Of a stretch of DNA of 64,000 bases, positions 34,404 to 43,084 are shown in pieces. The first letter of the stretch is position 1; each line of letters opens with the position of its first letter. A program made the position numbers and the translations under genes. The stretch covers positions 202,033 through 266,032 of the forward strand of contig NZ_QAJM01000003.1 of NCBI RefSeq assembly GCF_003852405.1. The letters are read 5' to 3'. The notes beneath the pieces are model-generated. The model made no database searches. It saw only the letters and a list, made by a program, of their open reading frames with translations, and was not told where the DNA came from. This stretch comes from Pseudomonas sp. KBW05 (GTDB taxonomy: Bacteria; Pseudomonadota; Gammaproteobacteria; Pseudomonadales; Pseudomonadaceae).

Positions 34404-34922
34404 GTGAGCCAATCTCGCTTCAACCAAGTCTTTCTCACCCAACGGGTGATTCTGCTGCGCACCTTGCAGCGCATGGTGAACAACCACAGCACCGCAGAGG
34501 ACCTGTTGCAGGAAACCTACCTGCGCGTCACCCGGGCCCTCAGTGAGCGGCCTATCGATCACCTCGAACCTTTCGTCTACCAAACGGCGCGCAATCTGGC
34601 GCTGGACCACCTGCGCTCCCGCAGGATCCAGGCCCGCACGTTGCAGGAAGATGTCCCGCTGGACATCCTGCAAAGCGTCGCCGCCCCCATCAGCACGCCC
34701 GAAGATGCCACCCAGGCCGAGCAATTGCTTGAGCACTTGAGCGTCAGCCTGGGCCAGTTGAGCGCCCGCCAGCAGCAGATTTTCATCCTCAGCCGCCTGC
34801 ACGGTTGCAGCTACCAGGAGATTGCCGATCAGTTGGAAGTGTCCTTGAGCACCGTGCAAAAGGAACTGAAACTGATCATGGCCATCTGCGTAGGTGTGGC
34901 CGAAAGGTTGGATCGGCCTTAA
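34404..34922 (+). CDS. ECF sigma factor (FecI-like) of a heme/iron signalling system
   Basis: 172 residues. Sigma region 2 (LQRMVNNHSTAEDLLQETYLRVTRA and a -10 recognition helix around FVYQTARNLALDHLRSRR) and region 4 (LSARQQQIFILSRLHGCSYQEIADQLEVSLSTVQKEL). Together with the FecR protein and TonB receptor behind it, this is a cell-surface signalling triad. The heme receptor and heme oxygenase point to the HasI/HxuI type. GTG start at 34404 with a Fur-type box directly upstream. Confidence 0.9.
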   Translation: MSQSRFNQVFLTQRVILLRTLQRMVNNHSTAEDLLQETYLRVTRALSERPIDHLEPFVYQTARNLALDHLRSRRIQARTLQEDVPLDILQSVAAPISTPEDATQAEQLLEHLSVSLGQLSARQQQIFILSRLHGCSYQEIADQLEVSLSTVQKELKLIMAICVGVAERLDRP

Positions 34923-34983
34923 GCTTCATCCGATTGTGCTGTAGGAAAGATCAATAAAACGTGGCGAAGACCCGAGGAACACC

Positions 34984-35952
34984 GTGACGGACCCGAATAA
35001 ACGGCACCCCCATGAGCTGGCTCATGAGGTGTTGCAAGACACGGCTATGGACCAAGCCCTCGATTGGCTGATCGCCTTGCAATGCCCGTTGCCCGGGCAA
35101 CAGGCCGAATTTGAAGCCTGGCTGGCCAGCGACCCGGCCCACCGCCAAGCGTTCGCCAAGGCCCAGGCCGCCTGGGGTGGCGCGCCAGTGCACAGCGCCG
35201 CCGTGGCCCTTGCCGCGCCGCGCAAACCGAGCGCCTGGCGCCGTATCAAACCGCACTGGAAACCCCTGGCCACCGCTGCCGTGCTGCTGATCGGCCTGTT
35301 CAGCTTCAGCAACCTGCCGGTGCGCCTGCAAGCCGATCATCTCACCGTGGTCGGCGAACGCCAGCGCCTGCAATTGGACGACGGCTCCAAGGTGCTACTG
35401 AACACCAACTCGGCGTTTTCCAGCCGCATCAAGAACCAGCAGCACATCGCTCGCCTGTACCAGGGCGAAGCGTTTTTTGAAGTGGCGCCCAGCCACGGCC
35501 TGCCCCTGGAGATCGACGCCGGCCCGGTGCGCGCCAGCGTGCGCGATACCGCCTTCGCCGTGCGCTACCTCAATGGCGAGGCCCAAGTGCAGGTACAACG
35601 TGGCGACGTCGACCTGAGCAACACCTTCGACGACGCGCGCGTGCGCTTGAGCGCCGGGCAAAGTATCCGTATCGGCCCCAAGGGCTTCGGCCCGCCCGCC
35701 AAGCTGGACGCCAACAAGGACCTGGCCTGGGTCCAGGGCCGGCTGATCTTTGAAAACTGCCCGATGAGCGAAGTGCTCGCCGAGCTGCGCCGCTATTACC
35801 CGGGCTGGATCGTCAACAACAACGAGCAACTGGCCAGCGTCGCCGTCACCGGCAATTACCGCCTCGACCAGCCCCTGGACGTGGTGCGCTCACTGGCCCA
35901 CATCACCTCGGCCAAGCTGTCGGAATACCCGGCGCTGGTGATCTTGAACTAA
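34984..35952 (+). CDS. FecR-family anti-sigma regulator
   Basis: 322 residues. Cytoplasmic N-terminal domain (DUF4880-like, ALDWLIALQCPLPGQQAEFEAWLASDPAHRQAF), one TM helix (about 98-112, TAAVLLIGLFSFS), then the periplasmic FecR domain (ADHLTVVGERQRLQLDDGSKVLLNTNS) and a C-terminal STN-like region (LDVVRSLAHIT). It relays receptor occupancy to the upstream sigma factor. GTG start at 34984 behind GAGGAA. The gap to the sigma gene is 61 bases. Confidence 0.92.
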   Translation: MTDPNKRHPHELAHEVLQDTAMDQALDWLIALQCPLPGQQAEFEAWLASDPAHRQAFAKAQAAWGGAPVHSAAVALAAPRKPSAWRRIKPHWKPLATAAVLLIGLFSFSNLPVRLQADHLTVVGERQRLQLDDGSKVLLNTNSAFSSRIKNQQHIARLYQGEAFFEVAPSHGLPLEIDAGPVRASVRDTAFAVRYLNGEAQVQVQRGDVDLSNTFDDARVRLSAGQSIRIGPKGFGPPAKLDANKDLAWVQGRLIFENCPMSEVLAELRRYYPGWIVNNNEQLASVAVTGNYRLDQPLDVVRSLAHITSAKLSEYPALVILN

Positions 35953-35971
35953 ATGAGAATTATTTTTACTC
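35953..35971 (+). promoter_or_regulatory. Possible Fur-type box before the heme receptor gene
   Basis: ATGAGAATTATTTTTACTC directly after the fecR-like stop, AT-rich and resembling the degenerate iron boxes of Pseudomonas receptor genes. A weaker match than the box at 34360. Confidence 0.45.
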
Positions 35972-36067
35972 GATAACCTCTGGCGGTACGTCTCGTCTTA
36001 GCCAATGCAACTGATTCCCATTTGTTTCAGTTCGCAACTATAAGATTCGTACTCCGGAGCGCTCTCG

Positions 36068-38638
36068 ATGTCCTCTCGTTTCAACCGCCGGTCTTCCTTG
36101 CCCGTGCTGTCCGTGCTGACCGCCGCCATCCTGCTGGCTGGCGCGCCGGCGATGGCCGCCACCGCTGCCGAGCCTGCGCCGCGCAGCCACGGCAACTACA
36201 ACTTCAGTATCGAGCAACAGCCGTTGGTGTCCGCGCTGAACGCCTTCACCAGCGTCACCGGCTGGCAAGTCGGCCTGCCGGCAGAGCTGGGCCAGGGTGT
36301 GTCGTCCCCTGGCGTACGTGGCCCGCTGCCACCGGAAAAAGCCCTGGACCAGTTGTTGGTGGGGACCAACCTGAGCTACCGCAAACTGGGCAACAACAAC
36401 ATCGTCCTGGAAAAACGTGCGGCCGGCGGCACCCTCAACCTGCAGCAAGTGACCATCAGCGCCACCCGCCACGAGCAGGATGTGACCAGCGTACCGAGCA
36501 CCGTCAGCGTGCATGACCGCCAGGAGCTGGACCGCCTCAACGTCGGCAACAGTCGCGACCTGGTGCGCTACGAGCCCGGCGTCTCCGTGGGCGGCGCCGG
36601 CACCCGTTCGGGCAATGCCGGTTTCAACATCCGTGGCATCGACGGCGACCGCATCCTTACCCAGGTCGATGGCGTCGAAGTGCCCGATCACTTCTCCAAC
36701 GGCCCGTACGCGCAGACCCGTCGCAACTATGTCGACCCGGAGATCGTCAAGCGCGTCGAAATCCTGCGCGGCCCGGCCTCGGCCCTGTACGGCAGCAGCG
36801 CCATCGGCGGCGCGGTGAGCTACTTCACCCTCGACCCCGACGACATCATCAAGCCCGGCCAGGACGTCGGCGCCCGCCTGAAGACCGGCTACAGCTCCGC
36901 CGACGAAAGCTGGCTGACCTCCGGCACCGTCGCCGGCCGCGTGCAGGACTTCGACGGCTTGCTGCACCTGAGCCAGCGCAACGGCCACGAGACCGAATCC
37001 TATGACGGCAACAACGTCACCGGCTTGAACCGCACCGCCGCCAACCCGGAAGACGCGCGCACCACCAACGTGCTGGCCAAGCTGGGCTGGAACTACGGCG
37101 ATGACAACCGCCTGGGCTTCACCTACGAGAAGTACAAGGACGACCGCGACACCAATCAGAAGAGCGCCGTGGGCGGCCCGTACAACACCGGCTTCAACAG
37201 CAACCTGTACCGCGCACGCACCGGCAACGACACCATCAGCCGCGAGCGCTTTGGCCTGGAAAACAGCTTTGCCGTCGACTCGCTGTTTGCCGACCGCATC
37301 AAGACCAGCCTCAACTACCAGATCGCCAAGACCGACCAGACCACGGACGAACACTACGTGTCGGGCGCGCGCAATTTGTTGCGCCAACGGGAGACGCTCT
37401 ACGAGGAAAAACAATGGGTGTTCGACGCCCAACTGGACAAGGCGTTTGCCATTGGCGACACCGACCACGTGGTGACCTACGGCACCACCCTCAAGCAGGC
37501 GAAGGTCACCGGCTCACGCACCGGCAGCGCCACCTGCCTGACCGTCAGCACCTACTGCGCAACCGTTGGCGGCCCGAGCACCTTCCCATCGGACAAAGTC
37601 GTCCCGGCCAGCGACTTCCCGGACCCGACCATCAACACCTACGCGCTGTTCGCCCAGGACCAGATCACCTGGGGCAAATGGACCTTCCTGCCCAGCGTGC
37701 GTTATGACTACACCCAGCTCAAGCCCAAGCTGACCGAGGATTTCCTCAACGCCACCGACCCGAATCGCGTCTACGCCCATGACGACAGCGACAAGACCTG
37801 GCACCGCGTGTCGCCGAAATTCGGCCTGACCTACGCCCTGACCGACAACTACACCTGGTTCGGCCAGTACGCCGAAGGCTTCCGCACACCGTCGGCGAAA
37901 GCCCTGTACGGCCGCTTCGAAAATATCCAGCAAGGCTACGTGGTCGAACCCAACTCGGACCTCAAGCCGGAAAGCAGCAAGAGCTTCGAAACCGGCCTGC
38001 GCGGCAACTTCGAGGAGGGCAACTTCGACGTGGCGGTGTTCTATAACAAGTACCACGACTTCATCAACGAAGACGCGGCACTGCTGTCCCCCACCGGCAC
38101 CGCGTTCAAGGCCAGCAACATCAAGCGCGCCACCATCAAGGGCGTGGAAGCCAAGGGTCGCCTGAACCTCGACAGCTTCGGCGCACCGCAAGGCCTGTAC
38201 ACCCAGGGCTCGGTGGCCTACGCCTACGGCCGCAACGAAGACACCGGCGAGCCGATCAACAGCGTCAACCCGCTCAAGGGCGTGTTTGGCCTGGGCTACG
38301 AGCAGCAAAACTATGGCGCACTGGTTAGCTGGACCCTGGTCAAGAAGCAGGATCGTGTCGACAAGAACACCTTCTTCTCGCCCGACGGCGACACCAGCAA
38401 GGCCCCGTTCAAGACTCCAGGCTTTGGCATCGTCGACCTGACCGGTTTCTACAAAGTCACCAACGACGTGACCATCAACGGTGGCCTGTACAACGTGACC
38501 GACAAGAAATACTGGAACTGGGACGACGTGCGCAGCTTCGACAGCATTGGCGAAGCCGGTGTGACTGCGCCCGCCAATATCGACCGCCTGACCCAGCCTG
38601 GCCGCAACTTTGCGATCAACCTGATCTGGGATATCTGA
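36068..38638 (+). CDS. TonB-dependent heme/hemoglobin receptor with signalling domain
   Basis: 856 residues. Signal peptide (about 1-31, ending APAMAA), N-terminal STN signalling domain (about 43-118, FSIEQQPLVSALNAFTSVTG), TonB box region VTISATR near 127, plug with NIRGIDGDRILTQVDGVEV and ILRGPASALYGSSAIGG, and a 22-strand barrel. It has the heme-receptor FRTPS motif (EGFRTPSAKALYG) and the related PNSDLKPESS, where FRAP and NPDL motifs occur in HasR/HxuC relatives. The STN domain and FecIR-type partners show that it signals heme availability as well as importing heme. The heme oxygenase gene follows a terminator. HxuA-like or HasR-like by architecture. Confidence 0.92.
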   Translation: MSSRFNRRSSLPVLSVLTAAILLAGAPAMAATAAEPAPRSHGNYNFSIEQQPLVSALNAFTSVTGWQVGLPAELGQGVSSPGVRGPLPPEKALDQLLVGTNLSYRKLGNNNIVLEKRAAGGTLNLQQVTISATRHEQDVTSVPSTVSVHDRQELDRLNVGNSRDLVRYEPGVSVGGAGTRSGNAGFNIRGIDGDRILTQVDGVEVPDHFSNGPYAQTRRNYVDPEIVKRVEILRGPASALYGSSAIGGAVSYFTLDPDDIIKPGQDVGARLKTGYSSADESWLTSGTVAGRVQDFDGLLHLSQRNGHETESYDGNNVTGLNRTAANPEDARTTNVLAKLGWNYGDDNRLGFTYEKYKDDRDTNQKSAVGGPYNTGFNSNLYRARTGNDTISRERFGLENSFAVDSLFADRIKTSLNYQIAKTDQTTDEHYVSGARNLLRQRETLYEEKQWVFDAQLDKAFAIGDTDHVVTYGTTLKQAKVTGSRTGSATCLTVSTYCATVGGPSTFPSDKVVPASDFPDPTINTYALFAQDQITWGKWTFLPSVRYDYTQLKPKLTEDFLNATDPNRVYAHDDSDKTWHRVSPKFGLTYALTDNYTWFGQYAEGFRTPSAKALYGRFENIQQGYVVEPNSDLKPESSKSFETGLRGNFEEGNFDVAVFYNKYHDFINEDAALLSPTGTAFKASNIKRATIKGVEAKGRLNLDSFGAPQGLYTQGSVAYAYGRNEDTGEPINSVNPLKGVFGLGYEQQNYGALVSWTLVKKQDRVDKNTFFSPDGDTSKAPFKTPGFGIVDLTGFYKVTNDVTINGGLYNVTDKKYWNWDDVRSFDSIGEAGVTAPANIDRLTQPGRNFAINLIWDI

Positions 38639-38650
38639 TAGCGCCTGCCT

Positions 38651-38690
38651 CACCCCGCCGATATTTCCGCGGCGGGGTGAGGTTTTTTTA
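38651..38690 (+). terminator. Rho-independent terminator after the heme receptor
   Basis: CACCCCGCCG, 9-base loop, CGGCGGGGTG, then a T run (38684-38689). Confidence 0.9.
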
Positions 38691-38774
38691 CTGTGCCGCG
38701 TCTTCTTGTTCGTCTATTTGATAACGGCTCTCTTTAAGAGCAACAAGGCGCTCCCCCTTCTCAAGGACTTTTTC

Positions 38775-39383
38775 ATGACCGCTTCTCCTACCGCAGAACG
38801 CCCAAGCCTGCGCTCCCAGCGCCTGAACCAGATCACCAACGAACCGCACACCAAGCTCGACGCCCTCGTCAAAGCCCACGCGCCGTTCGAAACCCAAGCC
38901 AACTTTGCCCGCTTCGTGGTGGCGCAATACCTGTTCCAGTCGGAACTGGTGGCCCTGTACAACGATGCCGAACTGATCAAGATCGTCCCGGACCTGGCCG
39001 CACGCTGCCGCGCCGACGCCGCCAAGCTGGACCTGGCCGACCTCGACACCGACGTGCCCGCCCCTGTCGCCGGCGCAGTGAAAGACCCGAGCAAGGCCGA
39101 AGCCCTGGGCTGGCTGTTCGTGTCCGAAGGTTCCAAGCTGGGCGCTGCGTTCCTGATCAAACGCGCCGTGGGCCTGGGCCTGAGCGAAACCTTCGGTGCC
39201 CGTCACCTGGGCGAGCCGGCCGGTGGTCGTGCTGAAGGTTGGAAGAGCTTCACCCGCACCCTCGACGGCCTGGAATTCAGCGCTGAAGAAGAAGCCGCCG
39301 TGGAAAAAGGTGCAGTGGATGCGTTTGTGCGCTTCACCGTTTTGCTGGAACAGGCGTACGCTACGACCCCAGAACTGGCCTGA
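38775..39383 (+). CDS. hemO: Biliverdin-producing heme oxygenase
   Basis: 202 residues of the bacterial HemO/PigA type. The proximal-ligand segment TNEPHTKLDALV contains H25, and the distal helix LGWLFVSEGSKLGAAFLIKRA has the SEGSxLG pattern of this branch. It opens the heme ring to release iron. ATG 38775 is preceded by AAGGA at 38763-38767; an in-frame start at 38706 adds a hydrophobic tail foreign to the family. Downstream of the receptor, it completes the uptake-and-degradation pathway. Confidence 0.92.
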   Translation: MTASPTAERPSLRSQRLNQITNEPHTKLDALVKAHAPFETQANFARFVVAQYLFQSELVALYNDAELIKIVPDLAARCRADAAKLDLADLDTDVPAPVAGAVKDPSKAEALGWLFVSEGSKLGAAFLIKRAVGLGLSETFGARHLGEPAGGRAEGWKSFTRTLDGLEFSAEEEAAVEKGAVDAFVRFTVLLEQAYATTPELA

Positions 39384-39408
39384 CTCCCAGATTGAAATAC
39401 AATTTAAA

Positions 39409-39498
39409 TGTGGGAGCGGGCTTGCTCGCGAAGGCGGCAGATCAGTCAACTCATTCTGTGACTGACCCACCGCTTTCGCGAGCAAGCCCGCTCCCACA
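39409..39498. repeat. REPIN-like element (G)
   Basis: REP arms with loop GGCAGATCAGTCAACTCATT. Between hemO and the DUF454 gene. Confidence 0.87.
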
Positions 39499-39551
39499 TT
39501 TGGCTCTCATTTCAAGCTGATTTTTTGCTTTATCTTTTTTTGCGCAAACCT

Positions 39552-39953
39552 ATGACCGGCAAAACCCAATCCACCTCGAAAATCGCCCGGATCCTCTTCG
39601 GCCTGCTGGCCTACGTCAGCCTGGGCATTGGCTTGGTGGCGATTGTCATACCGGGTTTGCCCACCACCGAATTCATCCTGCTCGCCGCCTGGGCCGCCAC
39701 CAAAAGCTCACCGCGCCTCAGCGCCTGGCTGGAAAACCACCGGTTGTTCGGGCCGATCCTGTTCAACTGGCGCAACGGCAAGATCATCGCCCGCCGTGCC
39801 AAGGTCAGCGCCACCGTGAGCATGCTGCTCTGCGCCGGGCTGATGCTGGTGATGCTCGACCATGGCTGGCCGATCTACCTGGCAATTGCCGGGATGAGCC
39901 TGGGCAACCTGTGGATCTGGTCGCGCCCGGAGCGGCTCGCACGGCCCGCATAA
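39552..39953 (+). CDS. YbaN-like DUF454 inner-membrane protein
   Basis: 133 residues, three hydrophobic segments. DUF454 hallmarks: LGIGLVAIVIPGLPTTEFILLAAWAATKSSPRL, followed by WLENHRLFGPILFNWR. The function of the family is not established; it is found near heme-use genes in several proteobacteria, as here. ATG 39552 is preferred over a TTG 27 bases upstream. No clear Shine-Dalgarno is seen. Confidence 0.85.
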   Translation: MTGKTQSTSKIARILFGLLAYVSLGIGLVAIVIPGLPTTEFILLAAWAATKSSPRLSAWLENHRLFGPILFNWRNGKIIARRAKVSATVSMLLCAGLMLVMLDHGWPIYLAIAGMSLGNLWIWSRPERLARPA

Positions 39954-40089
39954 CGCTGCGCGTAGGAGACTTCCTACCGCTCATCGCCTCCCTCTCATGA
40001 AACGCCCCTCTGCGCCGATGCCAAAGACATAGCGCCGAATGGACTTGGCCGTGCTCCGTATACCAACAAGTCCATTCGCGAGTGAACCT

Positions 40090-42228
40090 ATGTTCGACAC
40101 CCTCTCCATCCGCTTGAAAATCGTGCTGTTGTCCGGCCTGTGCCTGTTGGGCGTGATTGCCCTGGTCGTCGGCGTCAACCTGTACGAGGCCGATCAGAAC
40201 AACCATCTGGTCCGCGACTCAAGCTCGCGAATGCTCACCGACAGCGTGCAGGACTTGTTGCAGGCCAAGGCCGCCGAACAGGCGGTGCAACTGCAGAAAA
40301 CCTTTGGCGAAAACCTGCAGGCGGTGACCGCCCTCGCCGACCAGGTCAAAGACCTGCGCGCCCTCGCCAGCCAACGTTCGCTGGAGCCCGGCGCCCTGCG
40401 TGAAGCCCTCAACCAGAGCGTCAAGACCGCCTTTGAGCGCAACCGCAAGGCCCTGGGCATCTGGCTGTCGTTCGAACCCAACGGGCTGGATGGCAAGGAC
40501 AGCGAATTCATCAACGACAAGGCCCGCGTCTCCAACGAGAAAGGGCGTTTCTCCACCTACTGGAGCCGCGCCGGCGGCGAAGGCTTGAACACCATCATGG
40601 TCGAGGACGACCTGACCAAGACCAGCCTCAACCTCAGCGGCACGCCCTACAACATCTGGTACACCTGCCCACGGGACACCCGCAGCGTTTGCCTGCTGGA
40701 CCCGTACGCCGATGAAGTGGCGGGCAAGTCGATGCTGATGAGCACCATCTCCCTGCCGCTGATCGTCGACGGCAAAGTCATCGGCGTGGTCGGTATCGAC
40801 ATCGCCCTCGACACCCTGCAAGCCACCACGGACGTCGCGCAAAAAGAATTGTTCGACGGCGCCGCACACCTGGAAGTCCTCTCCAGCACCGGCCTGATTG
40901 CAGCCTACAGCGGTGAGCCAGGCCGGGTCGGCAAAAACCTGGTCGACATCCTCGGCGCCGAAGGCAAGGAGATCGTGCAACTGCTGGCCAACGGCACGCG
41001 TACGATCCGTGAACAGGACGACACCATCCGTGCCGTGTACCCGGTCAAGCCGATCGCCGATGCCAAATCCTGGGGCGTGCTGATCAAACTGCCCAAACAC
41101 GTGATGCTGGCTGACACGGAAAAACTGCAAACCCTGCTCGACAAAGCCCAGGACGCCGGTACCTTCAAGGCCCTGCTGGTCGGCGCCGCCGCTGGCCTGC
41201 TGGGCTTGCTGCTGATCTGGCTGACCGCCACCGGCGTGACCCGCCCGATCAACAACGTGGCCGCCATGCTCAAGGGCATTGCCAGCGGCGACGGCGACCT
41301 CACCCAACGCCTGGCCTATAGCAAAAAAGACGAACTGGGCGAATTGGCAAACGGGTTCAACGCCTTCCTCGACAAGCTGCAACCGACCATCGCGCAGATC
41401 AAGCAAAGCATCACCGAAGCGCGCGGCACCGCCGACCAGTCCTCGGCCATCGCACGCCAGACCAGCGAAGGCATGCAGGTGCAGTTCCGCGAAATCGACC
41501 AGGTGGCCACCGCCTCCAACGAAATGAGCGCCACCGCCCATGACGTCGCCAACAGCGCGTCCAACGCCGCCAGCGCGGCACGGGGCGCCGATCAGTCGGC
41601 GCGTGAAGGCATGTCGATCATCGAGCAAAGCACCCGCGACATCACCACCCTCGCCGAAGAAGTCAGCAAGGCTGTGGGCGAAGTCGAGGCGCTAGCGGTG
41701 AACAGCGAGCAGATTGGCTCCGTGCTGGAAGTGATCCGCAGCATTGCCGAGCAGACCAACCTGCTGGCGCTCAACGCCGCCATCGAAGCGGCCCGCGCCG
41801 GCGAAAGCGGGCGTGGGTTTGCGGTGGTGGCCGACGAAGTGCGCAACCTGGCCAAGCGCACCCAGGATTCGGTGGAGGAAATCCGCGTGGTGATCGAACG
41901 CATCCAGAGCGGCACCCGTGGCGTGGTGGCGACCATGCATTCGAGCCAGACCCAGGCCCAGAACAACGCCGGGCAGATCCATCAGGCGGTACAGGCCCTG
42001 GGCAAGATCAGCGATGCGGTGACGGTGATCAGCGACATGAACCTGCAAATCGCCAGCGCCGCCGAACAGCAGAGCGCCGTGGCCGAAGAGGTCAACCGCA
42101 ACGTCTCGGCGATCCGCACCGTGACCGAGACCCTCACCGGCCAGGCCACCGAATCGGCGGCCATCAGCAGCCAGTTGAATGCACTGGCCAACCAGCAGAT
42201 GACGTTGATGGATCAGTTCAGGGTTTAG
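40090..42228 (+). CDS. Methyl-accepting chemotaxis protein with periplasmic Cache-type domain
   Basis: 712 residues. TM1 (about 10-32), a large periplasmic domain to about 355 of the double Cache type ([30 protein letters not shown], then [15 protein letters not shown] and a membrane-proximal second lobe), TM2 (about 362-384), HAMP ([21 protein letters not shown]), and the signalling domain with the hairpin tip [19 protein letters not shown]. It ends DQFRV without a CheR-binding pentapeptide. The ligand is not predictable. ATG 40090 matches the MCP N-terminus. Confidence 0.92.
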   Translation: MFDTLSIRLKIVLLSGLCLLGVIALVVGVNLYEADQNNHLVRDSSSRMLTDSVQDLLQAKAAEQAVQLQKTFGENLQAVTALADQVKDLRALASQRSLEPGALREALNQSVKTAFERNRKALGIWLSFEPNGLDGKDSEFINDKARVSNEKGRFSTYWSRAGGEGLNTIMVEDDLTKTSLNLSGTPYNIWYTCPRDTRSVCLLDPYADEVAGKSMLMSTISLPLIVDGKVIGVVGIDIALDTLQATTDVAQKELFDGAAHLEVLSSTGLIAAYSGEPGRVGKNLVDILGAEGKEIVQLLANGTRTIREQDDTIRAVYPVKPIADAKSWGVLIKLPKHVMLADTEKLQTLLDKAQDAGTFKALLVGAAAGLLGLLLIWLTATGVTRPINNVAAMLKGIASGDGDLTQRLAYSKKDELGELANGFNAFLDKLQPTIAQIKQSITEARGTADQSSAIARQTSEGMQVQFREIDQVATASNEMSATAHDVANSASNAASAARGADQSAREGMSIIEQSTRDITTLAEEVSKAVGEVEALAVNSEQIGSVLEVIRSIAEQTNLLALNAAIEAARAGESGRGFAVVADEVRNLAKRTQDSVEEIRVVIERIQSGTRGVVATMHSSQTQAQNNAGQIHQAVQALGKISDAVTVISDMNLQIASAAEQQSAVAEEVNRNVSAIRTVTETLTGQATESAAISSQLNALANQQMTLMDQFRV

Positions 42229-42275
42229 TTCGCAATCCCAAGAAAAATGGAACTCCCCTATGGGTAAGGGGCTTG

Positions 42276-42364
42276 TGTGGGAGCGGGCTTGCTCGCGAAA
42301 GCGGTGGATCAGTCAGAGATGAATTGGCTGACACGCCGCCTTCGCGAGCAAGCCCGCTCACACA
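42276..42364. repeat. REPIN-like element (H)
   Basis: REP arms around a loop GGATCAGTCAGAGATGAATT. Between the convergent chemoreceptor and nitroreductase genes. Confidence 0.85.
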
Positions 42365-42381
42365 CTGAGATCACCTTGGCC

Positions 42382-42945
42382 TTAAAGACCAGGCCAGGCC
42401 TGCACAAACGCCGCCACATCTTCCTTCGCCGCCGTCCGCGGCGGGTTCTGCGGCGTACCCAGGTACAGGAAGCCAATCACTTCCTCACCTTCTGTCAGCC
42501 CCAAGCCCTTGGCAACGTGGGCCGAGTAGGACAATTCACCGGTGCGCCACACAGCCCCAATCCCCTGGGCATACGCCGCCAGCAAAATACCGTGGGCCGC
42601 GCAGCCGGCCGCCAGCAACTGCTCGGACTTCGGCACCTTGAAGTGTTCCTGCAAACGCGCAATCACCACCACCACCAACGGCGCACGCAACGGGCCGTTC
42701 TGGGCCTTGTCGATCACGGCTTGCGGGGCGTCGGCGTCTTGCAGGCGCGCGGCCTCGGCCAACAACGTGCCCATCTGTTCACGAGCGGCGCCTTCCACCG
42801 TGAGGAACCGCCACGGGCGCAGTTGGCCGTGGTCTGGCGCACGCAGGGCGGCGGCGAACAGCACGTCGCGCTGCGCCTGGGTCGGTGCAGGTTCCAGCAG
42901 GCGCGGCACGGAAACACGGTTGAGCAAAGCGTCGAGAGCCTGCAT
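42382..42945 (-). CDS. Nitroreductase family protein (YdjA-like)
   Basis: 187 residues, FMN-dependent nitroreductase fold of the short YdjA type. It starts MQALDALLNRVSVPRL; FMN phosphate contacts in RAPDHGQLRPWRF; C-terminal half with AAGCAAHGILLAAYAQGIGAVWRTGE. GGAGGTGG directly before ATG 42945 sets the start; an upstream in-frame extension to 43473 is antisense to the next gene. It reduces nitroaromatics or quinones with NAD(P)H. Divergent from the di-heme operon. Confidence 0.9.
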   Translation of the reverse strand: MQALDALLNRVSVPRLLEPAPTQAQRDVLFAAALRAPDHGQLRPWRFLTVEGAAREQMGTLLAEAARLQDADAPQAVIDKAQNGPLRAPLVVVVIARLQEHFKVPKSEQLLAAGCAAHGILLAAYAQGIGAVWRTGELSYSAHVAKGLGLTEGEEVIGFLYLGTPQNPPRTAAKEDVAAFVQAWPGL

Positions 42946-43007
42946 TGGCCACCTCCAGAAAAAAATGTGCGGCCATTCTAGCGGGAATGCAGCGCCCCCC
43001 ACCAAAC

Positions 43008-43026
43008 GATAATTGCTCTTATTCCT
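43008..43026 (+). promoter_or_regulatory. Weak Fur-like box before the di-heme/imelysin operon
   Basis: GATAATTGCTCTTATTCCT: the first hexamer is perfect and the rest partial. It lies about 60 bases before the di-heme gene. Iron regulation would fit the imelysin-type operon. Confidence 0.3.
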
Positions 43027-43084
43027 TACGCCCTGCCCTGTTAGACTTTGCCACCTTATTTTTGCCCTTCGTTCAGGAAACTCG

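Noticed and set aside
40200-41630. 469-codon open frame on the minus strand opposite the chemoreceptor
   Set aside because: Gly/Val/Asp-rich shadow translation with no domain; the plus strand encodes an obvious chemoreceptor.
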